From contig NC_020191.1 of NCBI RefSeq assembly GCF_000315915.1, positions 496,001 to 560,000 of the forward strand: a DNA stretch of 64,000 nucleotides, given 5' to 3'. Position 1 is the first letter of the stretch. Each line of letters starts with the position of its first letter. The notes beneath the pieces were generated by a model. The model did no database searches. It was not told where the DNA came from and saw nothing but the letters and a program-made list of their open reading frames with translations. Source of the DNA: Henningerozyma blattae CBS 6284 (lineage: Eukaryota > Ascomycota > Saccharomycetes > Saccharomycetales > Saccharomycetaceae). Position numbers and translations under genes: made by a program. Below are positions 38,818 through 49,988 of the stretch, one piece after another.

Positions 38818-39203
38818 TATCCTTTTTAAAGCTAGAGTGAAAGTACGATACTAATGCTAACAAGGGTCTATAAAATTAAATTGAGACAGTTTATATTTTT
38901 GAATATTTTATTTTGAAATATTATGATAAATCTGAAAAATTATACTAAGTATATTTGTCTAATTTTTTTGAAAAACAAAAGGCCGATCATCTTTAATTTT
39001 ATTTTAAATCTATTATTCAATATAGATAGTTAAAATGCATCAAGGTAAAAGTTAACTTTTTAATTGATACTAACACATAACTTTAATACAACAGTTAATT
39101 TTCATTTATTACTTTAAGATTTTTATTTTTTAATGATTGTGTAATTTCTATAAAAATCCAAGAAAAAAAAGTGCGTGCTAAATATGCAAAAAGTAATGTA
39201 TTC
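38818..39203. other. Helicase upstream / VPS36 downstream spacer
   Basis: About 390 AT-rich bases carrying the helicase promoter and VPS36 3' end. No other feature seen. Confidence 0.5.
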
Positions 39204-40820
39204 TTATATATGCCAAAATAAATTTTTGTAGTATAAAATACCAGTTAATTGTTCGTCTACAACCAAAATACCACTATCAATACAATTTTGTAAAACTTCT
39301 GTTATCACACCAATTGTCCAGTCACTTTGTGAATACTCATTAAGCTTCTTTGAGATTTGAAGTAAATGGCTACCCGGAAACTGCTCTATAATTTGTACTA
39401 TCTTTGTTTTGATAATTTCTAGAGCATTATCAGACCCCAGACATAAAATTCTCTGATTAATCTTCGTTAGCTTTAATTTTGTTAATCCCAATCTTTCAAA
39501 ACTCTCACATGCTTCTCTCATCTCAAGTGGCGAAACAAACCCTACGCCAATTCGCATCGCTTTGTTGTACATCGCGTATAAGTCTACAAGTGAGATCATA
39601 ACACAACCCTCTCTTTGCTGTTCATCTTTAAACTCTGAAGTTGCAAACTCGTATATCTCACGGGCAATTTCTTCGATGAAGATATTCTTATTGTAAAACT
39701 TATCTCTATCAACAATCAAGGAGGGAACTTGCTTAGAGTTCATCTTACTGCTACTAATATCATTTTTATTATACCGAGAATATAATTTCTCAATATCATC
39801 AGCAAATGACATTAAATTGCTTAAATCAGAGAGCGCATTGTTTAATAATATATCATTTCTAGCTAGCTGTGTTTCTCTTGACTGCTCTAGCGTAGAAATA
39901 CCAGTTCTACTTAATTTAGTTTCGATATAAGGTAACTCTTTCATCACAGGACTCTTTATAGACATTCCATTGACGGAAACTAAATCTTTATTAAAAATCT
40001 CTGTATTTCTTGCCTTTGATAGATTATCCAAAGCCATTTCTGTTGCCTCAGAGAACAATATGCCATCTGAATTTCTAAAACTGAACTGAGCATAATTCAC
40101 TTCTTTCAAATCAGTATTACCTGACGAAACATTCTCTAATAACAATTGGAATTTTTTATTTTTTCTAGAATTGAAGTTTCCTCGTATTTTTTTAGCTTTT
40201 GGAAGCCTCGTACCACATATTTCACAATTTCTAAGTTCTGAGTGATTAATAAAAGTACATGCTGGGCATATATTATCATTTTCACCTCCTGACTTTTTGA
40301 CTAACCTTTTGGAGCTTGTTGAGATTGACGATATTTTGATAGAGGATTTAGATAATTCATAATCAGCAGGTACACCACAGTTTGTACAAACTGGAGGAGT
40401 TATCGTTGCTTCGGTAAATTCTCCTTCGTATTCGTTTGCGAACATACATATTGGACAAATCCACTCTGTAAGAATATCTTTTTTTGAGCTATTTTCTCTC
40501 TTCAACTTTGACAAGTGTAAAATGACATCTGCATCCTTAAAAAAAACGATCATTCTTGCAGACCTTTTTAAAAATTTTGACTGATATTCAATAGAGCCAA
40601 TATCATCTAATTCTAATGCTAAAGAATTATTAATGGGATCATTATTGTCAACATAAATTATTCTCTGGGATGTTAAAAATATCCGACCATTTTGTCTATG
40701 CAGTATCTTCGATTTGCCATGATATAATCCCACATTATGATCAAGTAAGATATCTTTCTCTGCTTCCCTTAGAATTGGTTGGCCTGATGTACTAGTTTCA
40801 ATAAAATTCCAATGATCCAT
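39204..40820 (-). CDS. VPS36: ESCRT-II subunit Vps36
   Basis: A 538-residue protein (S. cerevisiae 566). The N-terminus is a GLUE (split PH) domain, starting MDHWNFIETSTSGQP and including GRIFLTSQRIIYVD. It is interrupted by two NZF zinc fingers: CPICMFANEYEG...CTNC at about residues 112-140 and CPACTFINHSELRNCEIC at about 186-205. The C-terminal 250 residues are paired winged-helix domains (EIYEFATSEF, GVGFVSPLEMREACESFERLGL). Vps36 binds phosphatidylinositol 3-phosphate and, through the NZF fingers, ESCRT-I and ubiquitin, to sort membrane cargo into multivesicular bodies. Confidence 0.95.
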   Translation of the reverse strand: MDHWNFIETSTSGQPILREAEKDILLDHNVGLYHGKSKILHRQNGRIFLTSQRIIYVDNNDPINNSLALELDDIGSIEYQSKFLKRSARMIVFFKDADVILHLSKLKRENSSKKDILTEWICPICMFANEYEGEFTEATITPPVCTNCGVPADYELSKSSIKISSISTSSKRLVKKSGGENDNICPACTFINHSELRNCEICGTRLPKAKKIRGNFNSRKNKKFQLLLENVSSGNTDLKEVNYAQFSFRNSDGILFSEATEMALDNLSKARNTEIFNKDLVSVNGMSIKSPVMKELPYIETKLSRTGISTLEQSRETQLARNDILLNNALSDLSNLMSFADDIEKLYSRYNKNDISSSKMNSKQVPSLIVDRDKFYNKNIFIEEIAREIYEFATSEFKDEQQREGCVMISLVDLYAMYNKAMRIGVGFVSPLEMREACESFERLGLTKLKLTKINQRILCLGSDNALEIIKTKIVQIIEQFPGSHLLQISKKLNEYSQSDWTIGVITEVLQNCIDSGILVVDEQLTGILYYKNLFWHI

Positions 40821-41113
40821 ATATTAGAATATTCATTAAAATAAGTGTGTGTATTAAGCTATCTAAGCGTTTGATTACTTATTTTTAAAAACATGGTTTA
40901 TTATGTATATAATGAAATATTATCCTTGAGGCCTCGTTTTAGCATTCTTGGTTCTTTTTTTTGGCGCTTTATGACTCCAAGGGAGTTAATTAACATTTAC
41001 CGAAAAAAATATCGATGAGCCGAATTCTATAACTTGGAAGGAGATTACTTAAGTATTTAACAATTACATAGAAGTATTGGTATAGCTTATAGATCTAATT
41101 ATCAAGACTTTAT

Positions 41114-44098
41114 TTAATTTTCTATGTCCTTTAAATTCTTCTTTTGCTTACCATATTTATGAGGCTTACGCTTAATATTTTTTCTTGGTGAATTATCTTT
41201 TTTTGAATTAGGAGAATCAATATCTGTAGGAGAACTTGGACTGGTGGTATATACTTCAGGAGGGGCAATTGATGAATTAGATATATCATTTCTCTGAGGA
41301 TTTGAACCTTCAATATGTCTCTTTGGTAGACATGGTGCTATGATCCGTTTTTTGGGTGCATTAGTCTGATTTCTTGGTGAATTGCCATTAAAGTCACTAG
41401 TTGAATTAATGCTTCTATGTAGTCTTAAATCACTCTCTGATTTTTTCATAATATTTAATTTTTTTGCCAAAATTAAATCTTGTAATTTTCTCTGCCACAC
41501 TGGAACCTGTTGGTCTAATATCTGTGTTAACTCATTTAATCTTTCCTCATCCTTTAACCTTTGAATTGGGTCGAATTTTCCAAAATGATAATTCCCCTCT
41601 CCATCAAACTTTAAAAGATGATTATGAAAATGCCACAGACTTGTACGATGGCAGACAGAAATTAATGAAACACCCAGACTTTGAGCAGTTTCATACATTT
41701 TCTGTTCCATTTCTGGAGACACTGCAGATGTACATTCATCTAAAACAGCAAATTTTGGTTTATGGTAATACATTCTTGCCATTGCCAATCTTTGTTGAAT
41801 ACCAATGGATAACTCGTCGTTCCAATTTCGTACAATGTTAAAGGCTTCTTTATCTTCAATATCCATAGAATTGTTTCCAGCATCGGAGGAGTCCTTTTTA
41901 GCTAAGGCGATAGCCAGGTTTTCAGTTATTAAATCTTCCAATTCTACCATTTTTAATATTTTTGCCAAGTATTCATCACCTTTTGTATAACTATTATTAA
42001 ATCGGTTTTCAAATTGCCTTGTCGTGTCAGGGTATATAATTTGTTCTCTGAAAGTATACTTATTACCCATATACGGTCTTTGAGGTAAATAAAATATATT
42101 ACAATTTGAAGATGGTGACATAACTTCAAATATAGAAGAATCATCAAAAGAGGAACTTCTTCTTCCTGACTCAGAAACTAAATCAGAATCGAAAAATGAG
42201 TTTGAAGGGGAATTTGTGCTACTGACATATTCCATTTCAGTATCAGAATAATAATTATTTCTATGTGGCATTATTAATTTGGTCTTTATATTTTTCAAGT
42301 TGGGATCATTTCCTTTATATTGCTGAATTGGCCATAAATTACCTAAAATACGGAATAAAGAAGACTTACCACAACCATTTGGACCAATAATTAATAGATG
42401 ATCACCATAATTAAGCCTAAATGTTAAAGATGGCACTAATACTTGATTACCAGGTGTTATTAAAGGTACATTAATAAATTCAATCTTAGAATCGTCATAT
42501 TCCATTAAAGCTTCTGCATCATTGTTAGTAGTAATAGGCAATCCAATATTTTTATTATTACTTTCAATAGTAGGTGATTCAATATTTTTTAATGGAGATG
42601 AATGTACATTTTGCTTCTCATATTCTGTTACTTTTTCATCTAATATTTTATTGAAATCAATTAATCTATATGAAACACCTTTTAATTGTTGAATATTTTT
42701 TTTCAATTCTACAAATTTACCAAAGGAACTAGATGCTGTTAACAATAATCTTCTATTTGTGATGAATTCCGCAGTTAAATCATTACTGACGCCATTATTA
42801 ATTGAACTATCATTCTTAAAAAAAATTGGAATTGAACATAAGAATAAACCTGCTGCACCCCAAGTATATTTGACAATAAAAGTAGTTGCTAAATCATATA
42901 TGGCCCTTTGTTTTAATTCTTTATTAATAAATAATATGATTTTGTAAAAAGAGTAATCCAGATTCAATAACTCTCTCCTTTGACCCCTTAGCAAAGCTAC
43001 TTCTTCGTTATTTGAATGTAAGTTTGAATGTAATGATCTAAAATTACTTTCTAATATTGCCTTTTTAATTGTTATATTAATAAAATTTGGTTGTACTATT
43101 CGTAATATTGAATTGGATAGAAATACAATCAAACCCAAAATCAACGTACCTTCTCCCATGATTGAACTATTTGAAGACAATAGTTTAAATGAACATAGTA
43201 TTAAATCTAAAGTTGGTTTTAATAATTGGTTTAATAAGATTGATGTATTGCTTGAGAAAGTATAGATATCCTTGGTCAAATTATCTTGGAATTGCATCAA
43301 TTGAATATTATCTAATGCCTTCTTATTTTGCATTAGAGAAGAAATATTTGAATTTTCTACAGATGGATCAATATTATCTCTATTTTGGATAAGTTTGGTA
43401 TTTTCATCATGATCTACTGCAGTAGAGTCACTATCTATATCATTAGATATACTACTAATGTTATTGTTCACAGAATTAATTGTAGAATAAAAAACATTAT
43501 TATTCAATAGATATTTATCCAATAGATAATTGGAAATTTTTTTATTGATTTCCAAAGAAAAATATTTTGTTAAGAAAGTAATCAAAGAATTGATGATACT
43601 TGCTGGGACACCCAATACCATCCATTGACCCAATAATATTTTTAAAAATTTGCTATAGTTTGATTTAACCAATGAAGATACAAGTTTACCATCTAAAGTG
43701 GCAACATGTAGAGTTAGAAATGTTCTAATAACTAATAAGATGGATTGAGTTATCAATAGAGCAATACATCTCTTATCTTTCAAAATGATTTTTATTAGAA
43801 AATTTAATTTATTTTGATTTTTTTTCTTAACTTTTGATTTTTTCTTATTCTCATTAGTCTTATATCGGAATGAAATAAATCTTGATAAAGACGTATCTTC
43901 TTGCTGTTTCTGTTGTTCTTGATCTTGCGAATCTGATAGTTCCTTTTCATCATCACTAGAATCGGTACCATCGTTAGCCATACCTTTGATTTTCCTACTT
44001 GAATTAGATGTATATATAGTAGCAAAAAGTAAAAGAATATATGATGACCTTAGAATATTTAATCTATTTCTTTGATAGAAATTTAAAAACCGAAGCAT
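41114..44098 (-). CDS. PXA2: Peroxisomal long-chain fatty acid ABC half-transporter Pxa2
   Basis: A 994-residue ABCD-family half-transporter (S. cerevisiae Pxa2 853). The opening [18 protein letters not shown] is almost that of Pxa2. The membrane domain includes [19 protein letters not shown] and the family EEA-type stretch [20 protein letters not shown]. The nucleotide-binding domain has GPNGCGKSS near residue 571, a degenerate signature [14 protein letters not shown] near 760 and Walker B FAVLDE near 784. Pxa2 pairs with Pxa1 to import acyl-CoA into peroxisomes. Extra length comes from Asn/Ser-rich inserts in the N-terminal loop and before the signature, and a basic C-terminal tail of about 110 residues. 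In S. cerevisiae it is YKL188C, in the sister block of the YLR41x genes found around it. Confidence 0.94.
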   Translation of the reverse strand: MLRFLNFYQRNRLNILRSSYILLLFATIYTSNSSRKIKGMANDGTDSSDDEKELSDSQDQEQQKQQEDTSLSRFISFRYKTNENKKKSKVKKKNQNKLNFLIKIILKDKRCIALLITQSILLVIRTFLTLHVATLDGKLVSSLVKSNYSKFLKILLGQWMVLGVPASIINSLITFLTKYFSLEINKKISNYLLDKYLLNNNVFYSTINSVNNNISSISNDIDSDSTAVDHDENTKLIQNRDNIDPSVENSNISSLMQNKKALDNIQLMQFQDNLTKDIYTFSSNTSILLNQLLKPTLDLILCSFKLLSSNSSIMGEGTLILGLIVFLSNSILRIVQPNFINITIKKAILESNFRSLHSNLHSNNEEVALLRGQRRELLNLDYSFYKIILFINKELKQRAIYDLATTFIVKYTWGAAGLFLCSIPIFFKNDSSINNGVSNDLTAEFITNRRLLLTASSSFGKFVELKKNIQQLKGVSYRLIDFNKILDEKVTEYEKQNVHSSPLKNIESPTIESNNKNIGLPITTNNDAEALMEYDDSKIEFINVPLITPGNQVLVPSLTFRLNYGDHLLIIGPNGCGKSSLFRILGNLWPIQQYKGNDPNLKNIKTKLIMPHRNNYYSDTEMEYVSSTNSPSNSFFDSDLVSESGRRSSSFDDSSIFEVMSPSSNCNIFYLPQRPYMGNKYTFREQIIYPDTTRQFENRFNNSYTKGDEYLAKILKMVELEDLITENLAIALAKKDSSDAGNNSMDIEDKEAFNIVRNWNDELSIGIQQRLAMARMYYHKPKFAVLDECTSAVSPEMEQKMYETAQSLGVSLISVCHRTSLWHFHNHLLKFDGEGNYHFGKFDPIQRLKDEERLNELTQILDQQVPVWQRKLQDLILAKKLNIMKKSESDLRLHRSINSTSDFNGNSPRNQTNAPKKRIIAPCLPKRHIEGSNPQRNDISNSSIAPPEVYTTSPSSPTDIDSPNSKKDNSPRKNIKRKPHKYGKQKKNLKDIEN

Positions 44099-45578
44099 AA
44101 CTTTAGTGCTTTAAATGTAACGTTCTTTCTGTTATAAATAATTTTTTTAAGTTTTTCAATCTGTCATGAATTTTTTATATTGGAATATAATTGTGATTAA
44201 TGATTATGATTTTATATATATATATATATACATATATATTTCTCAAAAGATTCACCTTGAATACCCCAACATTCTGAAATTGACGCTACTAGGCATTTCG
44301 GAGTTCATTCTTAGCCCCGCAATTAATAGAGGCATCGCGAAACCATCTCCTTAAGAAACAGTTATTAGGTTTGATCCTCAAAGAAAATAGGGTTTCACCA
44401 GGATCCCTATAATTTTAAAAAAAGAAATAACAAAATAAATCAGCTACTACAGGATTCGAACCCGAAAAGTTAGACACGAAAAGCTACACGAAAAGTTCAA
44501 CACGAAACTATTTTTGTAAACATTTTTAATCTCTCACCTTTGATTCTAAATTAGGAAATGCCTCAATACCCGGGTACCAAAATTTTTGTATTTCCGAGCA
44601 GGGAAATTAGGACCTAAAAGGGTGGACAAAACTAGATCCAAAACGTCTATCAATAAACAGTTTGTCTGTTTCCAGTCTATTTTTTCATTTCGAAAAAAAG
44701 AAAGGAAGAATTTTTTTCATCGACCAGCTAGAATACATAGACTAAACTAGAAATTTTCATGACAATAAATTGACAATTCACTAGAACGAATGAAGAACCC
44801 AGCATCGTAGAATTACAAACTGAGAGGGGCTACGAATGGCTGAGTCGTCGACTCAAAACAATTTGCAATGATTTGGTACATATATTGGCTTAGATTCACG
44901 AGAGTGCAGAATTTGTCTATTGACACAGTTGCCATGTTGGTCAGCTTGCTTCTTGATTAATTAATAGAAATTCTGATTCGCAGTCCTGAAAAATTAAAGA
45001 GGTTGATCTATGAACATCATCTCAAACAGATTGGTAGTTGTATACTTCTGTTTGCCTGATTGACAGCATTTTATTTTGTAACATTTTATTTTGCTGCATT
45101 TTATTGTTTCTTGTTCTCGTTACGCATCATTTCCCATCATTGGTAACCCTCCAGCACTATGTTATGCAGTTTCCTGATTACTATGTAATTTTTTAATGAT
45201 GATTTATGTTGATTTGAAGTTGACATTATTTTTTTTTTCTCTTCTAATGACTTTGTTCTAAATTTAAATTTTTAAAACGTAATTTTCTAAATTAATTTAT
45301 CTTAAAGCCTAGACCTTACAATTCTTTCTTAACACCCCTTCTGTTTGTAGATAATACTGATTTTCATCCCATCCCAAGGAAAATAAAATAGAAAAGTATT
45401 ACTTCCCTTCCATTATATATATATTATCGAGTAGTTATCCACAGTAGGCTCTGTACTTGAAAAAAAAGGATAGTATTTACTTCGCTAAGAATATTTAAAA
45501 CAAATACATCAGAGAAATCATTGGATTCTGTTCCATTTATTAATAAATCATCCCATTAAATTATAATATACATACATT
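44099..45578. other. PXA2-PUN1 divergent region
   Basis: 1.48 kb without a protein gene. A TA repeat is near 44213-44240. An exact TFIIIC B box (minus strand, 44452-44462) and three ACACGAAA repeats just beside it are described separately. Both promoters must be here; the 45400-45578 part is the likely PUN1 leader. Confidence 0.5.
44452..44462 (-). promoter_or_regulatory. Orphan Pol III B box (GGTTCGAATCC)
   Basis: The minus strand reads GGTTCGAATCC, the exact TFIIIC B-box consensus, followed about 35 bases downstream by a T-run (TTTCTTTTTTT). There is no A box or cloverleaf around it, so it is not an intact tRNA. It could be a decayed tRNA, an extra-TFIIIC site or a non-tRNA Pol III gene. 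Confidence 0.5.
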
Positions 45579-46382
45579 ATGGCTAATACATTCAGACTGC
45601 TCCTTGCAGGTCTATTCACATTCTGCGCCATGATTTTGGCTGCCATTTCATGTGCAGGTTCCACAAGTGCTTATGTTCCAATCGATAGAATTTACACTTC
45701 ACAAATTAGTCTGAAAAACTTAGAACAAGCAGTTATTTTTCCAAATATCAAAGATAATTCAATCTTTAACAACTTACCATCTTATGTCAATGTTGGTTTA
45801 TGGTCATTTTGCGAAGCTGATGCCAATGCTAAAGTTACCAAATGTAAAACTCAAAGTGGCATTCAAACTTTCAATTTACAACAAGTTTTATTCGAATTAA
45901 TCGACTCTCCAGAATTAACTTCATATGCCGATGTCTTATTACCACAGAAATTACAAGATAAAAAAGGTTACTACAATAGATTAGTCACTTGTATGTTCGT
46001 GTGTACTTTATTAGGTGTCCTAATCAGCTTTTTAGCTCTGATCATTAATATTGTCAGATTATGTGCGCAAACTAGAGTTTTGACTTGGTTAGGACGTTTC
46101 CTTTCATTATGTGCTTTCTTTGCCATCTTAATTGCTGCTGCTACTAGTTCTGGTACTTATATTTACATTAGACAAATCTTAAACAAGAATGCTGCCGAAT
46201 ATGGTATTAGAATGAGATTAGGCGGTGTCTTTTATGGGTTAATTTGGGGTGCTTGTGGTTCATCTCTCTTGGCATTGATCTTTTGGGGTAGTGTTCGTGA
46301 TGGTCCATTGGGCTGGATGCGTGGACGTCGTGGTAGCCCAATGCCAAACGGTGGTGCTCCTGAAAAACGTTTGATATTATAG
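45579..46382 (+). CDS. PUN1: Plasma-membrane Sur7/PalI-family protein Pun1
   Basis: A 267-residue tetraspan protein (S. cerevisiae Pun1 263). The first helix is at about residues 5-28 (LLLAGLFTFCAMILAAISCAG), followed by an extracellular loop with two Cys (WSFCEADANAKVTKC), then helices near 135-158, 167-190 and 208-232, and a basic cytosolic tail. This is the Sur7/PalI arrangement. Pun1 is a cell-wall-integrity protein of the MCC/eisosome patches, induced under nitrogen stress; that is family knowledge. Assignment to Pun1 rather than another Sur7 relative rests on sequence feel plus the nearby VPS36 and YLR419W genes (YLR414C-YLR419W). Confidence 0.85.
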   Translation: MANTFRLLLAGLFTFCAMILAAISCAGSTSAYVPIDRIYTSQISLKNLEQAVIFPNIKDNSIFNNLPSYVNVGLWSFCEADANAKVTKCKTQSGIQTFNLQQVLFELIDSPELTSYADVLLPQKLQDKKGYYNRLVTCMFVCTLLGVLISFLALIINIVRLCAQTRVLTWLGRFLSLCAFFAILIAAATSSGTYIYIRQILNKNAAEYGIRMRLGGVFYGLIWGACGSSLLALIFWGSVRDGPLGWMRGRRGSPMPNGGAPEKRLIL

Positions 46383-47014
46383 AGATCTTCGAATAAAAAC
46401 ATTTATGTAGCTATTTTTGTTTTTGTATTATTAAATCCATGTAATTTGTCATTTAATTTATGTCGAGTCTATTAGATCTACTCCTCCACTTCAGTTTTTC
46501 AACATCATCAACAGATATATATTAATCTTGGCTATATTTATTCAAAAATTTGCTGATTAATATTTAGAACCAATTATATTTTTTAGTATTTTTCGTCAAG
46601 ATATGATTTTTTTGCTCTTTTTTTTCAGCCTACTCCTCTATGTGTTCGTTATTTATTGTACTACAATCTCTACGTTCCTTTCCTATACGCATTTCATGTG
46701 AATGCAATATAGTTCTGTATAATATTTTTATTTTTATGTACAATATATATATATAATTTTTTCCTTCAAATATGGGATAAATTTCTGATACTATATGAGC
46801 ATCAGCTCTGCCCTAACTATCTTGTATAATCTATTAGCAGAAAAAGTATATTTAAAGAAAATCACTTTACTCCAATATGACGTGTAAAAGTACAGGAATT
46901 TTTACGCTTTACCAGTTATACGAAAAAAAAATAATGTAGATCTAAATAAGATCAGCTTTGAAAATCCCTAAAAAAGTAATACAAATTTAGATCAGAAATA
47001 AAAAAAGGCAAGTA
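46383..47014. other. PUN1-TDA5 spacer
   Basis: About 630 AT-rich bases holding the PUN1 3' end and the TDA5 promoter. T-rich tracts and a TA run near 46743-46756. No other feature seen. Confidence 0.5.
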
Positions 47015-48061
47015 ATGATTTCAATAGATATTTTAATTCCGATCCTTTCTATATTATTAAAATTTCCAATATTGATAATCTTACCTTTTTACAAATTTTC
47101 AAATGAAAATAGAATAACAATAATAATATGTTTAATCTACTCAATTTTCATCAATGGATTTTTAATATTTAATGATTGGCATAAAAGTAAAGGAAGCTGG
47201 CTTCCAGTCGGAGAATTAGTATCACATAAAAGACAAAAATATATTATAATAACCGGTGGCAGTAATGGATTGGGCAAACAAATCATCGAGGATTTTTTAA
47301 AGACATATTCAAATATTGAAATAATTAATCTGGATATAAAGCCTTGGGATAACTCTCTCAAAACAGATAGAGTACATCACTTTACTGTCGATTTATCAAA
47401 TATTGAAGAACTAACTGCCGTGATTGGAAATATTAAATCTAAGTATTTAATAAATGGTGTCAATCCAATCGCCTTAATCAATAATGCCGGTACTAGAACT
47501 GAATATAAAACACTCTTTCAATCTAATATTATTGATGATGAGAAAATTTTTACAACAAATCTTAAGGCCCCCATCTTATTAATTCAACAACTAATTAATA
47601 CTAATTTGAAAGAAAAGACAAAAGATACCGGTCAATGTTATATAATCAACATAGCTAGTTCTCTTGGGATCTTATCACCATCTAAAGTCTCAACATATGC
47701 TGCTAGCAAAGCTTCGCTGATTGCAATGAGTAATTCTTTGTCCCATGAATTAATGCAAGATACTGTTCTAAAAGACCGTATTCGATGCTTACTAGTGATA
47801 GTTGGCCAATTAAATACAACAATGTTTAATGGATTTGAACCTCCAAGACAGTTTTTAGCGCCAGTCATTGATATTAAAATGTTATCAACAGAATTAATTA
47901 AATGCCTGGAAATTGGTAAAAGGGGTGAACTTTATTTGCCATTTTATTCTAATTTTGTATATCCATTAATGTTTTTACCGTATAGCATACAACATTTCGC
48001 TCGATGGATATCTCAAATGGATAGTTGTTTACCTGAAGAAAAGGCCAAGGCGCCCAAATGA
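47015..48061 (+). CDS. TDA5: Membrane-anchored short-chain dehydrogenase Tda5
   Basis: A 348-residue protein (S. cerevisiae Tda5 326). Residues about 1-55 contain two hydrophobic segments (ILIPILSILLKFPILIILPF and ITIIICLIYSIFINGFLIF), so the enzyme is membrane anchored. The short-chain dehydrogenase domain follows: the dinucleotide loop TGGSNGLGK near residue 79, NNAGT near 155, a Ser in IINIASSLG and the catalytic Y-x3-K as STYAASKAS near 230. The substrate is unknown in yeast. The position before CRN1 agrees with YLR426W. Confidence 0.85.
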   Translation: MISIDILIPILSILLKFPILIILPFYKFSNENRITIIICLIYSIFINGFLIFNDWHKSKGSWLPVGELVSHKRQKYIIITGGSNGLGKQIIEDFLKTYSNIEIINLDIKPWDNSLKTDRVHHFTVDLSNIEELTAVIGNIKSKYLINGVNPIALINNAGTRTEYKTLFQSNIIDDEKIFTTNLKAPILLIQQLINTNLKEKTKDTGQCYIINIASSLGILSPSKVSTYAASKASLIAMSNSLSHELMQDTVLKDRIRCLLVIVGQLNTTMFNGFEPPRQFLAPVIDIKMLSTELIKCLEIGKRGELYLPFYSNFVYPLMFLPYSIQHFARWISQMDSCLPEEKAKAPK

Positions 48062-48190
48062 GGTATAATACAAGGAAATAGGCTTGATTAATTGAGATAA
48101 GAATAATGCAAAGCTAAAGTAGATATAAATATTCTATACAAAACTATATAATGATAATATTGGGTTCTAATAAACAAATCATTGCTAATT

Positions 48191-48754
48191 TTAATTTTTT
48201 TTCTTCTCCTTCAACAAATTAATTTGATCATTCAAGTATTCATAGAATAGATTGGTTTGTAGATATCCTTGCTCTGAGAATATCTTGGTGACCAATAATT
48301 CAGAAGTCAATTCGTTGTTTTTTTCTGTAGAGTTATTTACATTTATTAATTTGAAATGGATTTGATAGATTGGAGTATCGTTGTTGGAGTTGCCCCTTGA
48401 ATTATTTTCAATTAATCTAGACATTATTTTCAATTTAATGGAATCTTTCTTGTTGATTCCTTGATAGGTGAGACCCTTTTCGATGAAATGATTAAAGATC
48501 CAAAATGTAATAGATAAGATGAAATAGAGACCTACTAATAATTTTTGATAAAATAAAGTTTGATTCCATTTGAATTTCTTATCCAATAAAAAACTGGTAG
48601 CGGCAATTAAACCCATTGAATAACCCAAACCTAATTTGATATCTTGGAAGAGATGGGATTGGGTATAGTTCAATCTTTTCAAAGTAATTGGTAAAGCTTC
48701 ATCTAGGGCTTGGCGCAATTCTGGAATAGAATAGACATTAATTGGCTTTGACAT
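48191..48754 (-). CDS. SPC2: Signal peptidase complex subunit Spc2
   Basis: A 187-residue protein (S. cerevisiae 178). MSKPINVYSIPELRQALDEALP is replaced by a helical cytosolic start, then two membrane helices near residues 46-60 (YSMGLIAATSFLL) and 72-90 (LLVGLYFILSITFWIF), as in SPC25/Spc2, and a cytosolic C-terminal domain with GLTYQG and IYQIHFKLIN. Spc2 tethers signal peptidase to the Sec61 translocon. In S. cerevisiae it is YML055W, close to IMD4 and CMP2; here it sits among the sister-block genes TDA5 and CRN1. It is convergent with TDA5. Confidence 0.87.
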   Translation of the reverse strand: MSKPINVYSIPELRQALDEALPITLKRLNYTQSHLFQDIKLGLGYSMGLIAATSFLLDKKFKWNQTLFYQKLLVGLYFILSITFWIFNHFIEKGLTYQGINKKDSIKLKIMSRLIENNSRGNSNNDTPIYQIHFKLINVNNSTEKNNELTSELLVTKIFSEQGYLQTNLFYEYLNDQINLLKEKKKN

Positions 48755-49988
48755 TATAATTTCAACACTGTGTAAACTATGATGAACTTTTATAAGCGTA
48801 GTTTAGATCGTGCTGTGTTTCTATAATTTATCATTTGTATTCAGGTTTGTTTTATTAATCTTTGTGCAATTTTCAAATCTTGAAGCAACGCTCGGCATAG
48901 CTTCCAACAAAGCCCGAAATCTAAAACAACTTTTACATTCCCCACATTGCCAATCAGATTATAGTAGATACTAGCAGGCTAGAGAAAGAAGGATATTTGC
49001 AACACATTACTTAAACTCAAAGTTTTGAAACCTTTTTTCTTTTAACCTATACTTCATATCTATTGTTGTGGAAATTAGATGATAGACAAAGTGTTATTTA
49101 TAACTAAATATATACCATAACTGCTTATAGATGATCCTTATTGTGAAGCAAATCTTTACTTTGGCATCATGTTTTCCCTAGTTTCATCAATTCAAGAATG
49201 CTGTTCCAGAGTTTTATCAAACTATTTATTATTCTCTTTATATTTTAACAAATTAAGAAAACACAAATGATAGATTAAAACTTCCATTTTGTTTATACCA
49301 CTAATTAATTTTTCTAAGAAGCTGTAGCTAAGAAACTTACAGTTCTCTATTCCATAATAGCCTTCTTTACTAGGATCTACCTTTAATCCTTATCATCCTA
49401 TTAGCCCCCCTCTAAGAACCTCTTTCCCAAAAAGTATAAAATTTCTATTTATCCAATATCTTGCATCTCTCACTCCACACCATTCTCACCTACTTTGCAA
49501 CAGACTATAAATCCTAGCCGCTCAGGGTGCCTTCCAGCATAACCAAACCCTATAAATAACCCAACATAACCCCAAATGTTTAATCTTTATCACGTGTGTT
49601 ATGATCACGTGGGTGCCCCGCTCCTGAAAACGCCCCCTCGGCTGACGCTCATGCATTCCAGTAGCACACTACTAGAAGATCGCAGGAGATCCAGAGGCAC
49701 TGACGGACCGTGAGCGACGCTATTTGAATTGTAGAATAGCCGGTGTCAACAAGGGTGCCGTGTGTTTCTCACTGCATAAACAAGAAGAGTTAACAACTTG
49801 GCGGGCAAAATAGTGAGAAAAACATTTGTTATAACTATCATCTGTTTTCCAAAAATTTATCTATTATTTACAAAGCATATACCAATAGTTAGGCTTTGGT
49901 TTCTGGTGAGATCAATTGAGAGTGAAGGATCATAGAATCTGACAATCTAAAAAAAAATAAATAAATAATTTTATAACCATAAACAAAC
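48755..49988. promoter_or_regulatory. SPC2-CRN1 divergent region with paired CACGTG sites
   Basis: 1.23 kb with no gene. Two CACGTG sites at 49591-49596 and 49606-49611 lie in a GC-richer block (about 49500-49760) about 380 bases upstream of CRN1. An A-run with ATAAATAAATAA precedes the CRN1 ATG. Confidence 0.5.

Noticed and set aside
44440..44540. Complete tRNA gene around the B box at 44452
   Set aside because: No A box, anticodon arm or complementary acceptor stem can be drawn on the minus strand.
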